The notes under the pieces were generated by a model, which was given only the letters and a program-made list of their open reading frames with translations, was not told the DNA's origin and searched no databases. A program made the translations under genes and the position numbers. Source: an uncultured Pseudomonadota bacterium (GTDB lineage: Bacteria > Pseudomonadota > Gammaproteobacteria > Burkholderiales > Eutrophovitaceae). From it: 7,584 bases of DNA. Below, one piece after another: positions 1 through 6,134 of this stretch (positions within the stretch are counted from its first letter, which is position 1; the number at the start of each line of letters is the position of its first letter). The DNA is taken from positions 1 to 7,584 of the forward strand of contig CALJLA010000036.1 in assembly GCA_937983055.1 (NCBI GenBank), written 5' to 3'.

Positions 1-76
1 TTTTTTTTGTTGAGAGCGAAGGCGGCATGCTATGTGTTCGGGCCTGACTGGAGTTCAGCCGTGTTGTCTTCCGATC
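1..76 (+). other. Illumina P7/TruSeq adapter read-through (non-genomic)
   Basis: This stretch is sequencing adapter rather than DNA of the organism. Bases 45-58 (TGACTGGAGTTCAG), 60-64 (CGTGT) and 67-76 (TCTTCCGATC) match the TruSeq read-2 primer site in order and with exact spacing, so 29 of 32 bases agree. Upstream, 16-28 resembles the P7 end, with GAAGGCGGCAT where P7 has GAAGACGGCAT. It is followed by 7 bases in place of the P7 end, an 8-base index slot (36-43) and two bases before the primer site, which is the expected architecture. The opening poly-T is what the reverse complement of a read running past the adapter would show. The scattered mismatches fit low-quality read ends. Genomic sequence starts at about 77 or 78. 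Confidence 0.94.
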
Positions 77-115
77 GCGAGGAGGTGCCGGCGCAGTGAG
101 CCCCGCGGCCCCGGC

Positions 116-772
116 TTGAAGACGGCTTCCACGAACACGACGGGTTTGCGGGCGCGCATCGAGGCGTTGCGCGTGATTCCGGTCCTGCGTCTCGGCGAGC
201 GCGGCGAGGCGGAGCGGGCGATCGACTGCCTGCTCGAGGCTGGCTTCGGCAGCGTGGAGATCACGCTCACCACGCCCGACGCCGTCGGCCTGATCGCGGC
301 GCTCAGGCGGCGGGTGGCGGCGGACTTCCTGGTGGGCGCGGGCACGGTGCTCGATCTCGATCAGGCACGGCGCTGTCTCGGGGCGGGCGCCGATTACCTG
401 GTATCGCCGTGTCTGGTGCCGGGGCTGGCGCAGACGGCGCGCGACGCCGGCGCCGCCGCGCTGATCGGCGGTTTCACCCCGGGTGAGGTACTCGCCGCGT
501 GGCGCGAGGGCGCCGAAATCGTCAAGGTCTTCCCCGCGTCGAGCGGCGGGGTGACGCATCTTGCGGCGCTGCACGCGATCTTTCCCGACATTCCGCTGTG
601 CCCGACCGGCGGCGTGTCGCGCGAGAACATGCTGGACTTCTTCAAGGCTGGCGCCTGCGTGGTCGGCGTGGGCAACAACGTCATCGACCGCGCGGCGCTG
701 GCGGCGGCGGACTACGCCCGGGTGGTCGCGCATGCGAAGGGCTTTCTGGAGGTCGCGGCGCGGCGCGCATGA
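116..772 (+). CDS. eda: 2-dehydro-3-deoxyphosphogluconate (KDPG) aldolase, class I
   Basis: This cytosolic aldolase splits 2-keto-3-deoxy-6-phosphogluconate into pyruvate and glyceraldehyde-3-phosphate, and related enzymes also act on 4-hydroxy-2-oxoglutarate. From the TTG at 116 it has 218 residues, the usual family size, forming one TIM barrel. Visible motifs are VEIT with the expected catalytic Glu48, GAGTVLD (74-80), EIVKVFPAS with Schiff-base Lys137, and CPTGGVS (162-168) in the phosphate-binding region. Where E. coli Eda has Arg49 this protein has Thr52 (EITLTT), a form I recall from Bacillus-type homologues. The start is uncertain. The frame is open back to an ATG at 32, but that ATG lies inside adapter sequence, and codons 77-115 include AGG-AGG and look non-coding. 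TTG 116 sits about 20 residues before the conserved VIPV strand, as in the family, but lacks a clear Shine-Dalgarno. Its last four bases overlap the kinase start (ATGA), so the two are translationally coupled. Confidence 0.9.
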   Translation: MKTASTNTTGLRARIEALRVIPVLRLGERGEAERAIDCLLEAGFGSVEITLTTPDAVGLIAALRRRVAADFLVGAGTVLDLDQARRCLGAGADYLVSPCLVPGLAQTARDAGAAALIGGFTPGEVLAAWREGAEIVKVFPASSGGVTHLAALHAIFPDIPLCPTGGVSRENMLDFFKAGACVVGVGNNVIDRAALAAADYARVVAHAKGFLEVAARRA

Positions 773-1716
773 AGTTCGACATTGTCTCCATCGGCGAGCC
801 GATGTACGAGTTCAGCGCGCTGCCGGGACGCGCGCGCGAATATCTTCAGGGGTTCGGCGGCGACACCATGAACTGCGCCGTTGCCGCAGCGCGCCAGGGC
901 GCCAAAGTCGCGTACGTGACGCGGCTGGGCGACGACGAGTTCGGCCGCCAGTTTCTCGATTTGTGGCGCGGCGAAGGCATCGACACCTCCGGTGTGGCGG
1001 TCGACGCTGCCGCCCCCACCGCGGTGTATTTCATTTCTCACGGCCCGTCCGGCCATGTGTTCAGCTACCGTCGCGAAGGCTCGGCCGCCAGCCGCATGAC
1101 GCCCGCCGGGCTGCCGCGCGAGCTGATCGGCAGCACGAAGTTTCTGCACAGCTCCGGCATCACCCAGGCGATCAGCGCCGGCGCCTGCGACACGGTGTTC
1201 GCCGCGGTGGAGCTGGCGCGCGCAGCCGGGGCGCGCTTTGTGTACGACGCCAACCTGCGGCCCAAGCTGTGGCCGCTGCCGCGGGCGCGCGCCATCGTCG
1301 CCGCGACGCTGCGCAGCTGCGATCTGTTCCTGCTGTCGATGGAGGACGCCGAGGCATTGTGCGGCCTGGCTGCCGCGCCGGCGATTCTCGACTGGTGCCT
1401 GCAGGCGGGTGCGGCGAACGTGGTGCTCAAGCTCGGCGCAGCCGGAGCGCTCGCCCATCACGACGGCGAGCGGCGCAGCATCCCGGGTTTTGCGGTCAAG
1501 GCGGTGGATGCCACCGGCGCCGGCGACTGCTTTGCCGGCGCGCTGATGGCGCGGCTTGCGGCCGGCGACGGGTTCTGGGCCGCGCTGCGCTATGCGAACG
1601 CGGCGGCTGCCCTGACCTGTACCGGTTACGGGGCGGTGGGACCGCTGCCGCGACCGGCGGCGGTGAATGAATTACTGTCCCGCGGGGCTGCGCCAGGCGC
1701 CGCCGCGGGCGACTGA
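769..1716 (+). CDS. kdgK: 2-keto-3-deoxygluconate kinase, PfkB family
   Basis: This kinase phosphorylates 2-keto-3-deoxygluconate with ATP to give KDPG, the substrate of the aldolase encoded just upstream. It is a cytosolic 315-residue protein of normal length for ribokinase/PfkB sugar kinases. Visible features are the N-terminal substrate-side motif FGGDTMNCA (29-37), YRREGSAAS (100-108) typical of KDG kinases, YDANLRPKLW (159-168), and the C-terminal PfkB signature DATGAGD (247-253), whose Asp253 is the expected catalytic base next to the anion hole. The ATG at 769 is fixed by the 4-base ATGA overlap with the aldolase stop and by the conserved start MKFDIVSIGEP. A longer open frame reaching back to 499 is only a shadow inside the aldolase gene. 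The specific substrate is inferred from the motifs and the neighbouring gene. A fructokinase-like activity cannot be excluded from sequence alone. Confidence 0.9.
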   Translation: MKFDIVSIGEPMYEFSALPGRAREYLQGFGGDTMNCAVAAARQGAKVAYVTRLGDDEFGRQFLDLWRGEGIDTSGVAVDAAAPTAVYFISHGPSGHVFSYRREGSAASRMTPAGLPRELIGSTKFLHSSGITQAISAGACDTVFAAVELARAAGARFVYDANLRPKLWPLPRARAIVAATLRSCDLFLLSMEDAEALCGLAAAPAILDWCLQAGAANVVLKLGAAGALAHHDGERRSIPGFAVKAVDATGAGDCFAGALMARLAAGDGFWAALRYANAAAALTCTGYGAVGPLPRPAAVNELLSRGAAPGAAAGD

Positions 1717-1720
1717 AGCG

Positions 1721-1801
1721 TCAGCGCCGCTTCTTGCGCAGCAGCAGCAGCACGACCAGCAGGACAACGCCGCCGATCAGATACATGTCCAGAAAGGACA
1801 T
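1721..1801 (-). CDS. 26-residue single-span small membrane protein (unannotated-type gene)
   Basis: I do not recognise a named family. The reading frame begins MSFLDMYLIGGVV, continues through an unbroken Val/Leu stretch, and ends LLRKKRR before TGA. It therefore looks like one transmembrane helix (about residues 7-21) followed by a pentabasic RKKRR tail. By the positive-inside rule the C-terminus should be cytoplasmic and the acidic N-terminus outside. Translation signals are good: AAGGGAG (complement of 1808-1814) lies six bases before the ATG at 1801, and an in-frame ATG-TGA just upstream rules out a longer start. A consensus -35 hexamer lies about 100 bases upstream on the same strand. 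The gene is convergent with kdgK, with its stop only four bases from the kdgK stop. Size and layout recall KdpF- or CydX-like accessory peptides, but there is no partner operon here and I assign no function. Such short genes are usually missed by automatic gene callers. Confidence 0.62.
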   Translation of the reverse strand: MSFLDMYLIGGVVLLVVLLLLRKKRR

Positions 1802-1827
1802 TCACATCTCCCTTGTTTCGGATTGAT

Positions 1828-1842
1828 CCGGTGCGCCACCGG
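1828..1842 (-). other. Perfect 6-bp hairpin in the leader of the small membrane gene
   Basis: CCGGTG (1828-1833), a 3-base loop and CACCGG (1837-1842) form a perfect inverted repeat. On the minus strand it would fall in the 5' leader of the 26-codon gene, about 13 bases upstream of the Shine-Dalgarno. It could be a leader stem-loop or a protein site. No T-run follows, so it is not an intrinsic terminator. A role is speculative. Confidence 0.3.
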
Positions 1843-1874
1843 GTACACCGCCGGTTTCGCTTGTTGTTTCCGGT

Positions 1875-1903
1875 ATTTCGGCCTGCCCGGCGCATTATGT
1901 CAA
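1875..1903 (-). promoter_or_regulatory. Candidate sigma70-type promoter for the small membrane gene
   Basis: On the minus strand a perfect TTGACA -35 hexamer lies at 1898-1903. After a 17-base spacer comes CGAAAT (1875-1880), a weak -10 with three of six consensus matches. Transcription would start near 1868 and give a leader of about 65 bases before the ATG at 1801. The -35 is convincing, the -10 is not, so this is moderate support only. Confidence 0.38.
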
Positions 1904-1990
1904 GGTTTTGGGCGGAGCGTCCGTAACAGAGTCGTGCAGGCGAGGGCGTGCGCCGCGGCGCGGCTGCGCGGTCGAACCGGCGAGTCGCTC

Positions 1991-1999
1991 TGGTAAAGT
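1991..1999 (+). promoter_or_regulatory. Candidate extended -10 promoter element for the DUF502 operon
   Basis: TGG followed by TAAAGT (1994-1999) gives an extended -10 (TGn) with four of six matches to TATAAT. The matching -35 position (1971-1976, GTCGAA) is poor, as is common for extended -10 promoters. A start near 2006 would leave a short leader of about 20 bases with GGAGA (2016-2020) just before the ATG at 2027. This is the only promoter-like element I see directly upstream of this operon. Confidence 0.33.
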
Positions 2000-2026
2000 C
2001 CTGCCGACCGAAACCGGAGAGTGCGC

Positions 2027-2623
2027 ATGAAATCCCTAGGCAAGATCTTCCTGACCGGGCTGCTGACGGTGCTGCCGGTCCTGGCGACGGCGTATCTGCT
2101 GATCTGGCTGCTTGCCACGGTCGAGTCCTTCCTCGGCCGTCCGCTGATGTGGCTGATCCCCGACAATTACTACCGCGCCGGCATGGGCCTGGTGGTGGCG
2201 GTCGCGGCGATCTTCCTGGTGGGCGTGCTGATGCGCGCTTATATCGTCCAGCGGATGTTCGGCTGGACCGAGCGGTTGCTGCTGGAGGTGCCGCTGGTCA
2301 AGTCGATCTACAGTGCGCTGCGCGATTTCTTCGGGCTGTTCGCGGGCGACGAAGGCGAGGGCAGGCTGCAGGTGGTGACCGTTACGCTGCCCGGCACCGA
2401 CATGCGGGTGATGGGCTTCGTTACCCGCGACGATCTGTCGGATCTGCCGGCGGGGCTGCGAGATGCCGGCGAGGGCGCCGTGTACCTGCCGGTGCGCTAC
2501 CAGGTGGGCGGCTATACGGTGTTCATGCCGCGCGAACGGCTCACCCCTGTGCCGATTTCCCGCGAGGAGGCGATGCGCTTCGTGCTGACGGCCGGCGTGC
2601 GCAAGAAGCCGGGCGAGCGCTGA
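2027..2623 (+). CDS. DUF502 family inner-membrane protein
   Basis: This is a 198-residue integral membrane protein of the DUF502 family, widespread in bacteria and without an established biochemical role. Two membrane spans are evident, at about residues 9-31 and 52-72. A hairpin loop carrying LIPDNYYR lies between them. A cytosolic-type domain follows, starting with PLVKSIYSALRDFFGLF (89-105), the family's best-conserved stretch, then GFVTRDDLSDLP and a C-terminal SREEAMRFVLTAG (178-190). Many DUF502 proteins carry a PTTPNPTSG-like stretch. This one has PVRYQVGG there, which I recall as the betaproteobacterial form. The ATG at 2027 is chosen because GGAGA ends six bases upstream. The in-frame GTG at 2021 directly abuts that Shine-Dalgarno. 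It is the first gene of a likely three-gene operon, and its stop lies four bases before the next start. Confidence 0.9.
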   Translation: MKSLGKIFLTGLLTVLPVLATAYLLIWLLATVESFLGRPLMWLIPDNYYRAGMGLVVAVAAIFLVGVLMRAYIVQRMFGWTERLLLEVPLVKSIYSALRDFFGLFAGDEGEGRLQVVTVTLPGTDMRVMGFVTRDDLSDLPAGLRDAGEGAVYLPVRYQVGGYTVFMPRERLTPVPISREEAMRFVLTAGVRKKPGER

Positions 2624-2627
2624 GCCG

Positions 2628-3485
2628 ATGCGCATTCTCGGCATCGACTTCACCAGCCGGCCGCGCGCCGGCAAGCCGATTACCTGTGCCGACGGAGTGC
2701 TGAAAAGCCGCGTGCTGTCGGTGTCGCGGGTGCGCCGGCTGGCCGACTTTCCGGCGTTCGAGACGCTGTTGCGCGAGCCCGGGCCCTGGGTCGGCGGCTT
2801 CGACTTTCCGTTCGGGCTGCCGCGCGCGCTGCTCGAGCAGCTGGGCTGGCCGACCGCGTGGCCCGAGTACGTGGCGCAGGTGGCCGGGATGCAGCGCGAG
2901 GCATTCCGCGAACTGCTCGACGCGGTGCGCCGCGGCCGGCCGATGGGCGCGCGTTATCTGCACCGCGCCACCGATCTGCCGGCGGGATCGTCGAGCCCGA
3001 TGAAGCTGGTGAATCCGCCGGTGGCCCTGATGTTCTTCGAGGGGGCGCCGCGGCTGCTGGCGAGCGGCGTCTCGCTGCCGCCCTGCCACGGCGGCGATGA
3101 CGCACGCATCGCGCTGGAGGCCTATCCCGGGGCGCTCGCGCGGCGCTTCACCCGGCAAAGCTACAAGGCGGACGAGCGGCGCAAGCAGACCGGCGCGCGG
3201 CGCGCTGCGCGCCAGCGCATCATCGACGGCATCGGCGATCCGGAGGCAGGTCTGGGCTTTGCGCTGGACCTGGCGCCGGCGCTGCTGGAAGACTGCCTGG
3301 ACGACGGCAGCGGCGACACGCTGGACGCGGTGCTGTGCGCGGCGCAGGCGGCCTGGGCCTGCTGCCAGCCGTCGCGCCGCTGGGGCATCCCGGAGCGGGC
3401 CGATCCTGCCGAGGGCTGGATCGTCGGCACCCTGTCCGCCCAGCGCTTGCCCGATCCCCTGCCGCGGAGCGAGGCGCTGGAGTGA
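2628..3485 (+). CDS. DUF429 family protein, predicted RNase H-like nuclease
   Basis: This is a 285-residue cytosolic protein resembling DUF429, a family predicted from fold to be RNase H-like nucleases but not well characterised. The expected acidic positions are visible: Asp7 in LGIDFTSRP at the first strand, Asp59 in GGFDFPFGLP, Glu164 in EAYPGALAR, and Asp230/Asp233 in GDTLDAVLCA near the C-terminus. The middle has a basic, probably helical stretch around 173-197 that could touch nucleic acid, which is inference. The ATG at 2628 starts four bases after the DUF502 stop, and its end overlaps or nearly touches the next gene, so it is the middle gene of a compact operon. No strong Shine-Dalgarno precedes it, consistent with translational coupling. 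No signal peptide or membrane span is visible. The substrate is unknown. Confidence 0.82.
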   Translation: MRILGIDFTSRPRAGKPITCADGVLKSRVLSVSRVRRLADFPAFETLLREPGPWVGGFDFPFGLPRALLEQLGWPTAWPEYVAQVAGMQREAFRELLDAVRRGRPMGARYLHRATDLPAGSSSPMKLVNPPVALMFFEGAPRLLASGVSLPPCHGGDDARIALEAYPGALARRFTRQSYKADERRKQTGARRAARQRIIDGIGDPEAGLGFALDLAPALLEDCLDDGSGDTLDAVLCAAQAAWACCQPSRRWGIPERADPAEGWIVGTLSAQRLPDPLPRSEALE

Positions 3486-3490
3486 CTGTC

Positions 3491-4297
3491 GTGTTGGGGC
3501 TGCGCATCGCCGCCGTCGCGCTGGCGGTGCTCGCGACCGCACCGGCCCACGCGCTGCGGTTTGCCTTCGAGCCGGCGTCCCGGTTCGGCGCCGCGGACGA
3601 CGCATTCGTCATGACGCTGCGCGGAGAGATCGAGGAGGGCGATCTCGCCCGGCTCAAGCGCTTCATCGCCGGTCACCGCGCGCAGTGGCTCGACCATGGC
3701 GGCGTCCTCGTGCCGGTGATCGATGGCGGCGATGTGGACGAAGCACGGCTCCTCGGCGCCTTCGTCGCCGAGTCGCTCGGCGAGGTGCGGCTGCCGCAGG
3801 CCGGCAGCAGCCGCTGCGTGAGCGCCTGCTTTTTCATGCTGGCGCAGGCGGTCGAGCGCACCGCGGTGGCGGACACGGTGGCGCTGCACCGGCCGCACTT
3901 CCGGCGCGCAGCGATCGCCGCCGCGGCGCCGGCCGCCGCGCGCGAACGCTACGCCGGCCTGCTGCGTGCGCTGCGCGCGGAGCTTGTCGAGTGGTCGGTG
4001 CCGCATGCCCTGATCGAGCGCATGTTCGCCACGCCTTCCGACGCCGCCGCCTGGCTGGACGAGGAAGAGCTCTCGCGGCTCGGCCGCTACCGTCCGTGGT
4101 TTGCCGAGTACGCGCTGGGCCGCTGCGGGCTCGATGCGTACGCGGTACGGCATGCCGCCGAGCTGCGCGCCCTGGGCGATGAGGCCGGGCTGGCGGCGCT
4201 GTCGCGCGTCCAGGCCGAAGCCGGCCGTTGCATCGAGGCGCTGCGGCGCGCGGAGCGCCAGCGGCTGCTCGACGCTATCGACGCGGCCGGCGGCTGA
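3491..4297 (+). CDS. Exported ClpP/crotonase-fold protein (COG3904-like)
   Basis: This is a 268-residue secreted or periplasmic protein of unknown function. Residues 1-21 form a signal peptide (MLGLRIAAVALAVLATAPAH-A, cleavage likely after AHA). The mature part follows the plan of exported ClpP-like proteins: LRGEIEEGDLARLKRFI, then VPVIDGGDVDEA (74-85) in place of the usual NSPGG-type loop, then SRCVSACFFML with the candidate nucleophile Ser111 between Cys109 and Cys113, then ALHRPHF with candidate His133. The second half is helical, carries two further Cys residues, and ends in an Arg/Glu-rich stretch. The GTG at 3491 is preferred because GGAG ends eight bases upstream. A GTG at 3482 overlapping the DUF429 stop as GTGA is a close alternative and adds three residues. 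It is the last gene of the operon. Proteolytic activity is inferred from fold-type motifs and may have been lost. Confidence 0.72.
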   Translation: MLGLRIAAVALAVLATAPAHALRFAFEPASRFGAADDAFVMTLRGEIEEGDLARLKRFIAGHRAQWLDHGGVLVPVIDGGDVDEARLLGAFVAESLGEVRLPQAGSSRCVSACFFMLAQAVERTAVADTVALHRPHFRRAAIAAAAPAAARERYAGLLRALRAELVEWSVPHALIERMFATPSDAAAWLDEEELSRLGRYRPWFAEYALGRCGLDAYAVRHAAELRALGDEAGLAALSRVQAEAGRCIEALRRAERQRLLDAIDAAGG

Positions 4298-4370
4298 CGC
4301 CCGGGCGATTGACGCCTGATCGGCGTGCCGGCGTGCTGCCGCACCCCCGGCGGCGCTCAAACCTCACACT

Positions 4371-4447
4371 TTGACAAGATTTCACCGTGATGACGCAGAC
4401 TTGCGACACATTTGCGCCTTGCGCTTGTCATTTGCGTTTTCTACACT
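4371..4447 (+). promoter_or_regulatory. Promoter and repeat-rich regulatory region of the P450 gene
   Basis: The best sigma70-like pair is TTGCGC (4419-4424), a 17-base spacer and TACACT (4442-4447), placing the start near 4454 and leaving a leader of about 84 bases. Four TTGCG repeats lie at 4401, 4412, 4419 and 4432. A perfect 7-base inverted repeat, TGACAAG (4372-4378) and CTTGTCA (4424-4430), spans 59 bases, and a small palindrome TCAC-C-GTGA sits at 4382-4390. An isolated TTGACA (4371-4376) has no good -10 at normal spacing. The arrangement suggests a regulated promoter, but no regulator is encoded nearby. Confidence 0.45.
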
Positions 4448-4537
4448 CGGATCGCGCGGCGATTCGGTGTGAGTTGGCCGGATCGGATCGGACGGCCCGC
4501 GCCGAATCCAATAACAAGATCGATCGGGGGAAACACG

Positions 4538-6106
4538 ATGAACAACGCTGCCGATGCCGCGCCGGCCGGTTCGCAGGCTTCCGGCTCGATACGCTCGCTG
4601 GACGACTTGCCGGGACCGAAAGGCCTGCCCTTGCTCGGCAACGCGCTCGAGCTCGAACCCAAACAGCTGCACCGCCTGATCGGCGGATGGGCCGACCAGT
4701 TCGGCCCCATGTTCGTGTTCAGGGTGGCGACGAAGAAGATCCTTACGATCGCCGATGCCGAGGTCATCCAGCAGGTGCTGCGCGAGCGGCCGGAGCGCTT
4801 CCGGCGCTGGAGCAAGATCGAGGAGCTCGGCGCCGAGATCGGCGCCGACGGCGTATTCGTGGCCGAGGGCGAGAAATGGCGGCGCCAGCGCAAGGCGGTG
4901 ATGTACGCGCTGAACGCGAGTCACGTGCGCGCGTTCATTCCCAGAATGGAGGAAGTGGTGGGGCGGCTGCGACGGCGCTGGTGGCGCTCGGCGCTGAGCG
5001 GCGCGCCGGTCGACGTGCTGCACGACCTGATGCGCTTGACGGTGGACGTGACCAGCGGGCTCGCCTTCGGCCGCGACATCAACACGCTGGAGGAGCGCGC
5101 CGAGCCGATCCAGAAGCATCTCGACAAGCTGCTGCCGGCGGTGGCGCGCCGGCAGACGGCCCTGCTGCCATACTGGCGTTTCCTGCCGGTGCCGGTCGAG
5201 CGCGAGGTGGCGGTGGCCGTCAAGGAGATCGGCAAGTTCATCGACGGGCTGGTCGCCGAGGCGCGGGTGCGCCTCGAGGCCGAACCCGAGCGGCGCGCGC
5301 ATCCGCAGAACCTGCTCGAGGCGCTGATCGTGGCCCACGACGCCGATCCCGACAGCACCGATGACCGCGAGATTCCCGGCAACGTCACGACGCTACTGCT
5401 GGCCGGCGAGGACACCACCGCCAACACGCTCACCTACATGATCCATTACCTCAAGGAGCGGCCGGACGTGCAGACCGCGGTGCAGTCCGAGGTCGACCGG
5501 GTGTTCGGCATGGAAGAGCAGCAGTGGCAGGACCCGAACGTGTCGGACCGGCTGCATTACATCGAGGCCTTCGCCAACGAGACCATGCGCTGCAAGCCGG
5601 TGGGCGGACTGCTGTTCATGGAGCCGAACGAGGATGTGCAGATTCGCGGCGTGTTCGTGCCGAGGGGCACGCCGGTGCTGGTGCTGAACGGCCATGTCGG
5701 CAGCCAGGAAGGAAACTTCGCCGATGCCAAGGCGTTCCGTCCGGAGCGCTGGCTGCACGCGGCGGCGCATCCGGGGGAGCTGCACAATACCAAGGCGTTC
5801 ATGCCGTTCGGTGCGGGGCCGCGGTTCTGCCCGGGGCGCCAGCTGGCGATGCTGCAGATCAAGATGGTTATCGCCATGCTGTGCCGCGACTTCGAGGTGG
5901 CGCATCCAACGGATGCCGCGCCGCTGGAAGATGCCTACGGCTTCACCGTCGGCCCCACCAACGTCGCTGCGGTGCTGCGGCCGCGGCGCTCGCTGCGCTT
6001 CGGCGTGGATCTCGATCTGCGCGTGGGCGACCGCCGCGCCGACCGCCTGCCGATCAGCTTTGCCGACCGGCGGGTGGCAGACCGGCGGGGCGCCCAGGCG
6101 GCCTAG
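4538..6106 (+). CDS. Cytochrome P450 monooxygenase
   Basis: This is a soluble 522-residue heme-thiolate monooxygenase that inserts one oxygen atom from O2 into an organic substrate using two electrons from a redox partner. The substrate cannot be told from sequence. All core motifs are present: the proline-rich start LPGPKGLPLLGN, WRRQR in helix C (114-118), the I-helix oxygen-activation motif AGEDTT (289-294), ETMR as the ExxR of helix K (348-351), PERW (402-405), and the heme loop FGAGPRFCPG (424-433) with axial Cys431. There is no N-terminal membrane anchor, so it should be cytosolic. The ATG at 4538 follows a GGGGGAAA Shine-Dalgarno. An in-frame ATG at 4412 would precede the promoter-like elements and adds non-coding-looking residues. 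No ferredoxin or reductase lies in the window. From about residue 481 a 42-residue arginine-rich tail with repeated DRR motifs extends beyond the usual end. A strong terminator follows. Confidence 0.95.
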   Translation: MNNAADAAPAGSQASGSIRSLDDLPGPKGLPLLGNALELEPKQLHRLIGGWADQFGPMFVFRVATKKILTIADAEVIQQVLRERPERFRRWSKIEELGAEIGADGVFVAEGEKWRRQRKAVMYALNASHVRAFIPRMEEVVGRLRRRWWRSALSGAPVDVLHDLMRLTVDVTSGLAFGRDINTLEERAEPIQKHLDKLLPAVARRQTALLPYWRFLPVPVEREVAVAVKEIGKFIDGLVAEARVRLEAEPERRAHPQNLLEALIVAHDADPDSTDDREIPGNVTTLLLAGEDTTANTLTYMIHYLKERPDVQTAVQSEVDRVFGMEEQQWQDPNVSDRLHYIEAFANETMRCKPVGGLLFMEPNEDVQIRGVFVPRGTPVLVLNGHVGSQEGNFADAKAFRPERWLHAAAHPGELHNTKAFMPFGAGPRFCPGRQLAMLQIKMVIAMLCRDFEVAHPTDAAPLEDAYGFTVGPTNVAAVLRPRRSLRFGVDLDLRVGDRRADRLPISFADRRVADRRGAQAA

Positions 6107-6134
6107 GCACGTCGCGCGGCGGCTCCCCAAAACA

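Noticed and set aside
1..8. T-run as the tail of an upstream terminator
   Set aside because: It is followed directly by P7 adapter-like sequence, so it is better explained as the complement of poly-A at the end of a read-through.
32..115. ATG at 32 as the start of the aldolase, giving a 246-residue protein
   Set aside because: The ATG lies in the adapter/index region, and the extra 28 codons use rare codons and match no part of the KDPG aldolase family.
260..275. Loss of the E. coli Eda Arg49 equivalent (Thr52) as a sign of an inactive or new aldolase
   Set aside because: EITLTT is a common form in other active class I KDPG aldolases as I recall them, and the Lys and Glu catalytic residues are intact.
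1715..1733. GAAGCG/CGCTTC hairpin as a terminator for kdgK
   Set aside because: The stem is only six base pairs with a 7-base loop, and no T-run follows on the plus strand.
1667..1996. Open plus-strand frame of 109 codons between kdgK and DUF502
   Set aside because: It overlaps the kdgK end in another frame, has no Shine-Dalgarno, a Gln/Arg/Cys-rich composition from repeated CAG triplets, and conflicts with the better supported minus-strand small gene.
4312..4326. ACGCC/GGCGT hairpin after the ClpP-like gene as a terminator
   Set aside because: It has a five-base stem and no T-tract; such hairpins are common in GC-rich DNA.
2541..4360. Long antisense open frames opposite the DUF429 and ClpP-like genes
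   Set aside because: They are Arg/Ala/Pro-rich shadows produced by high-GC codon bias, without family motifs or start signals.
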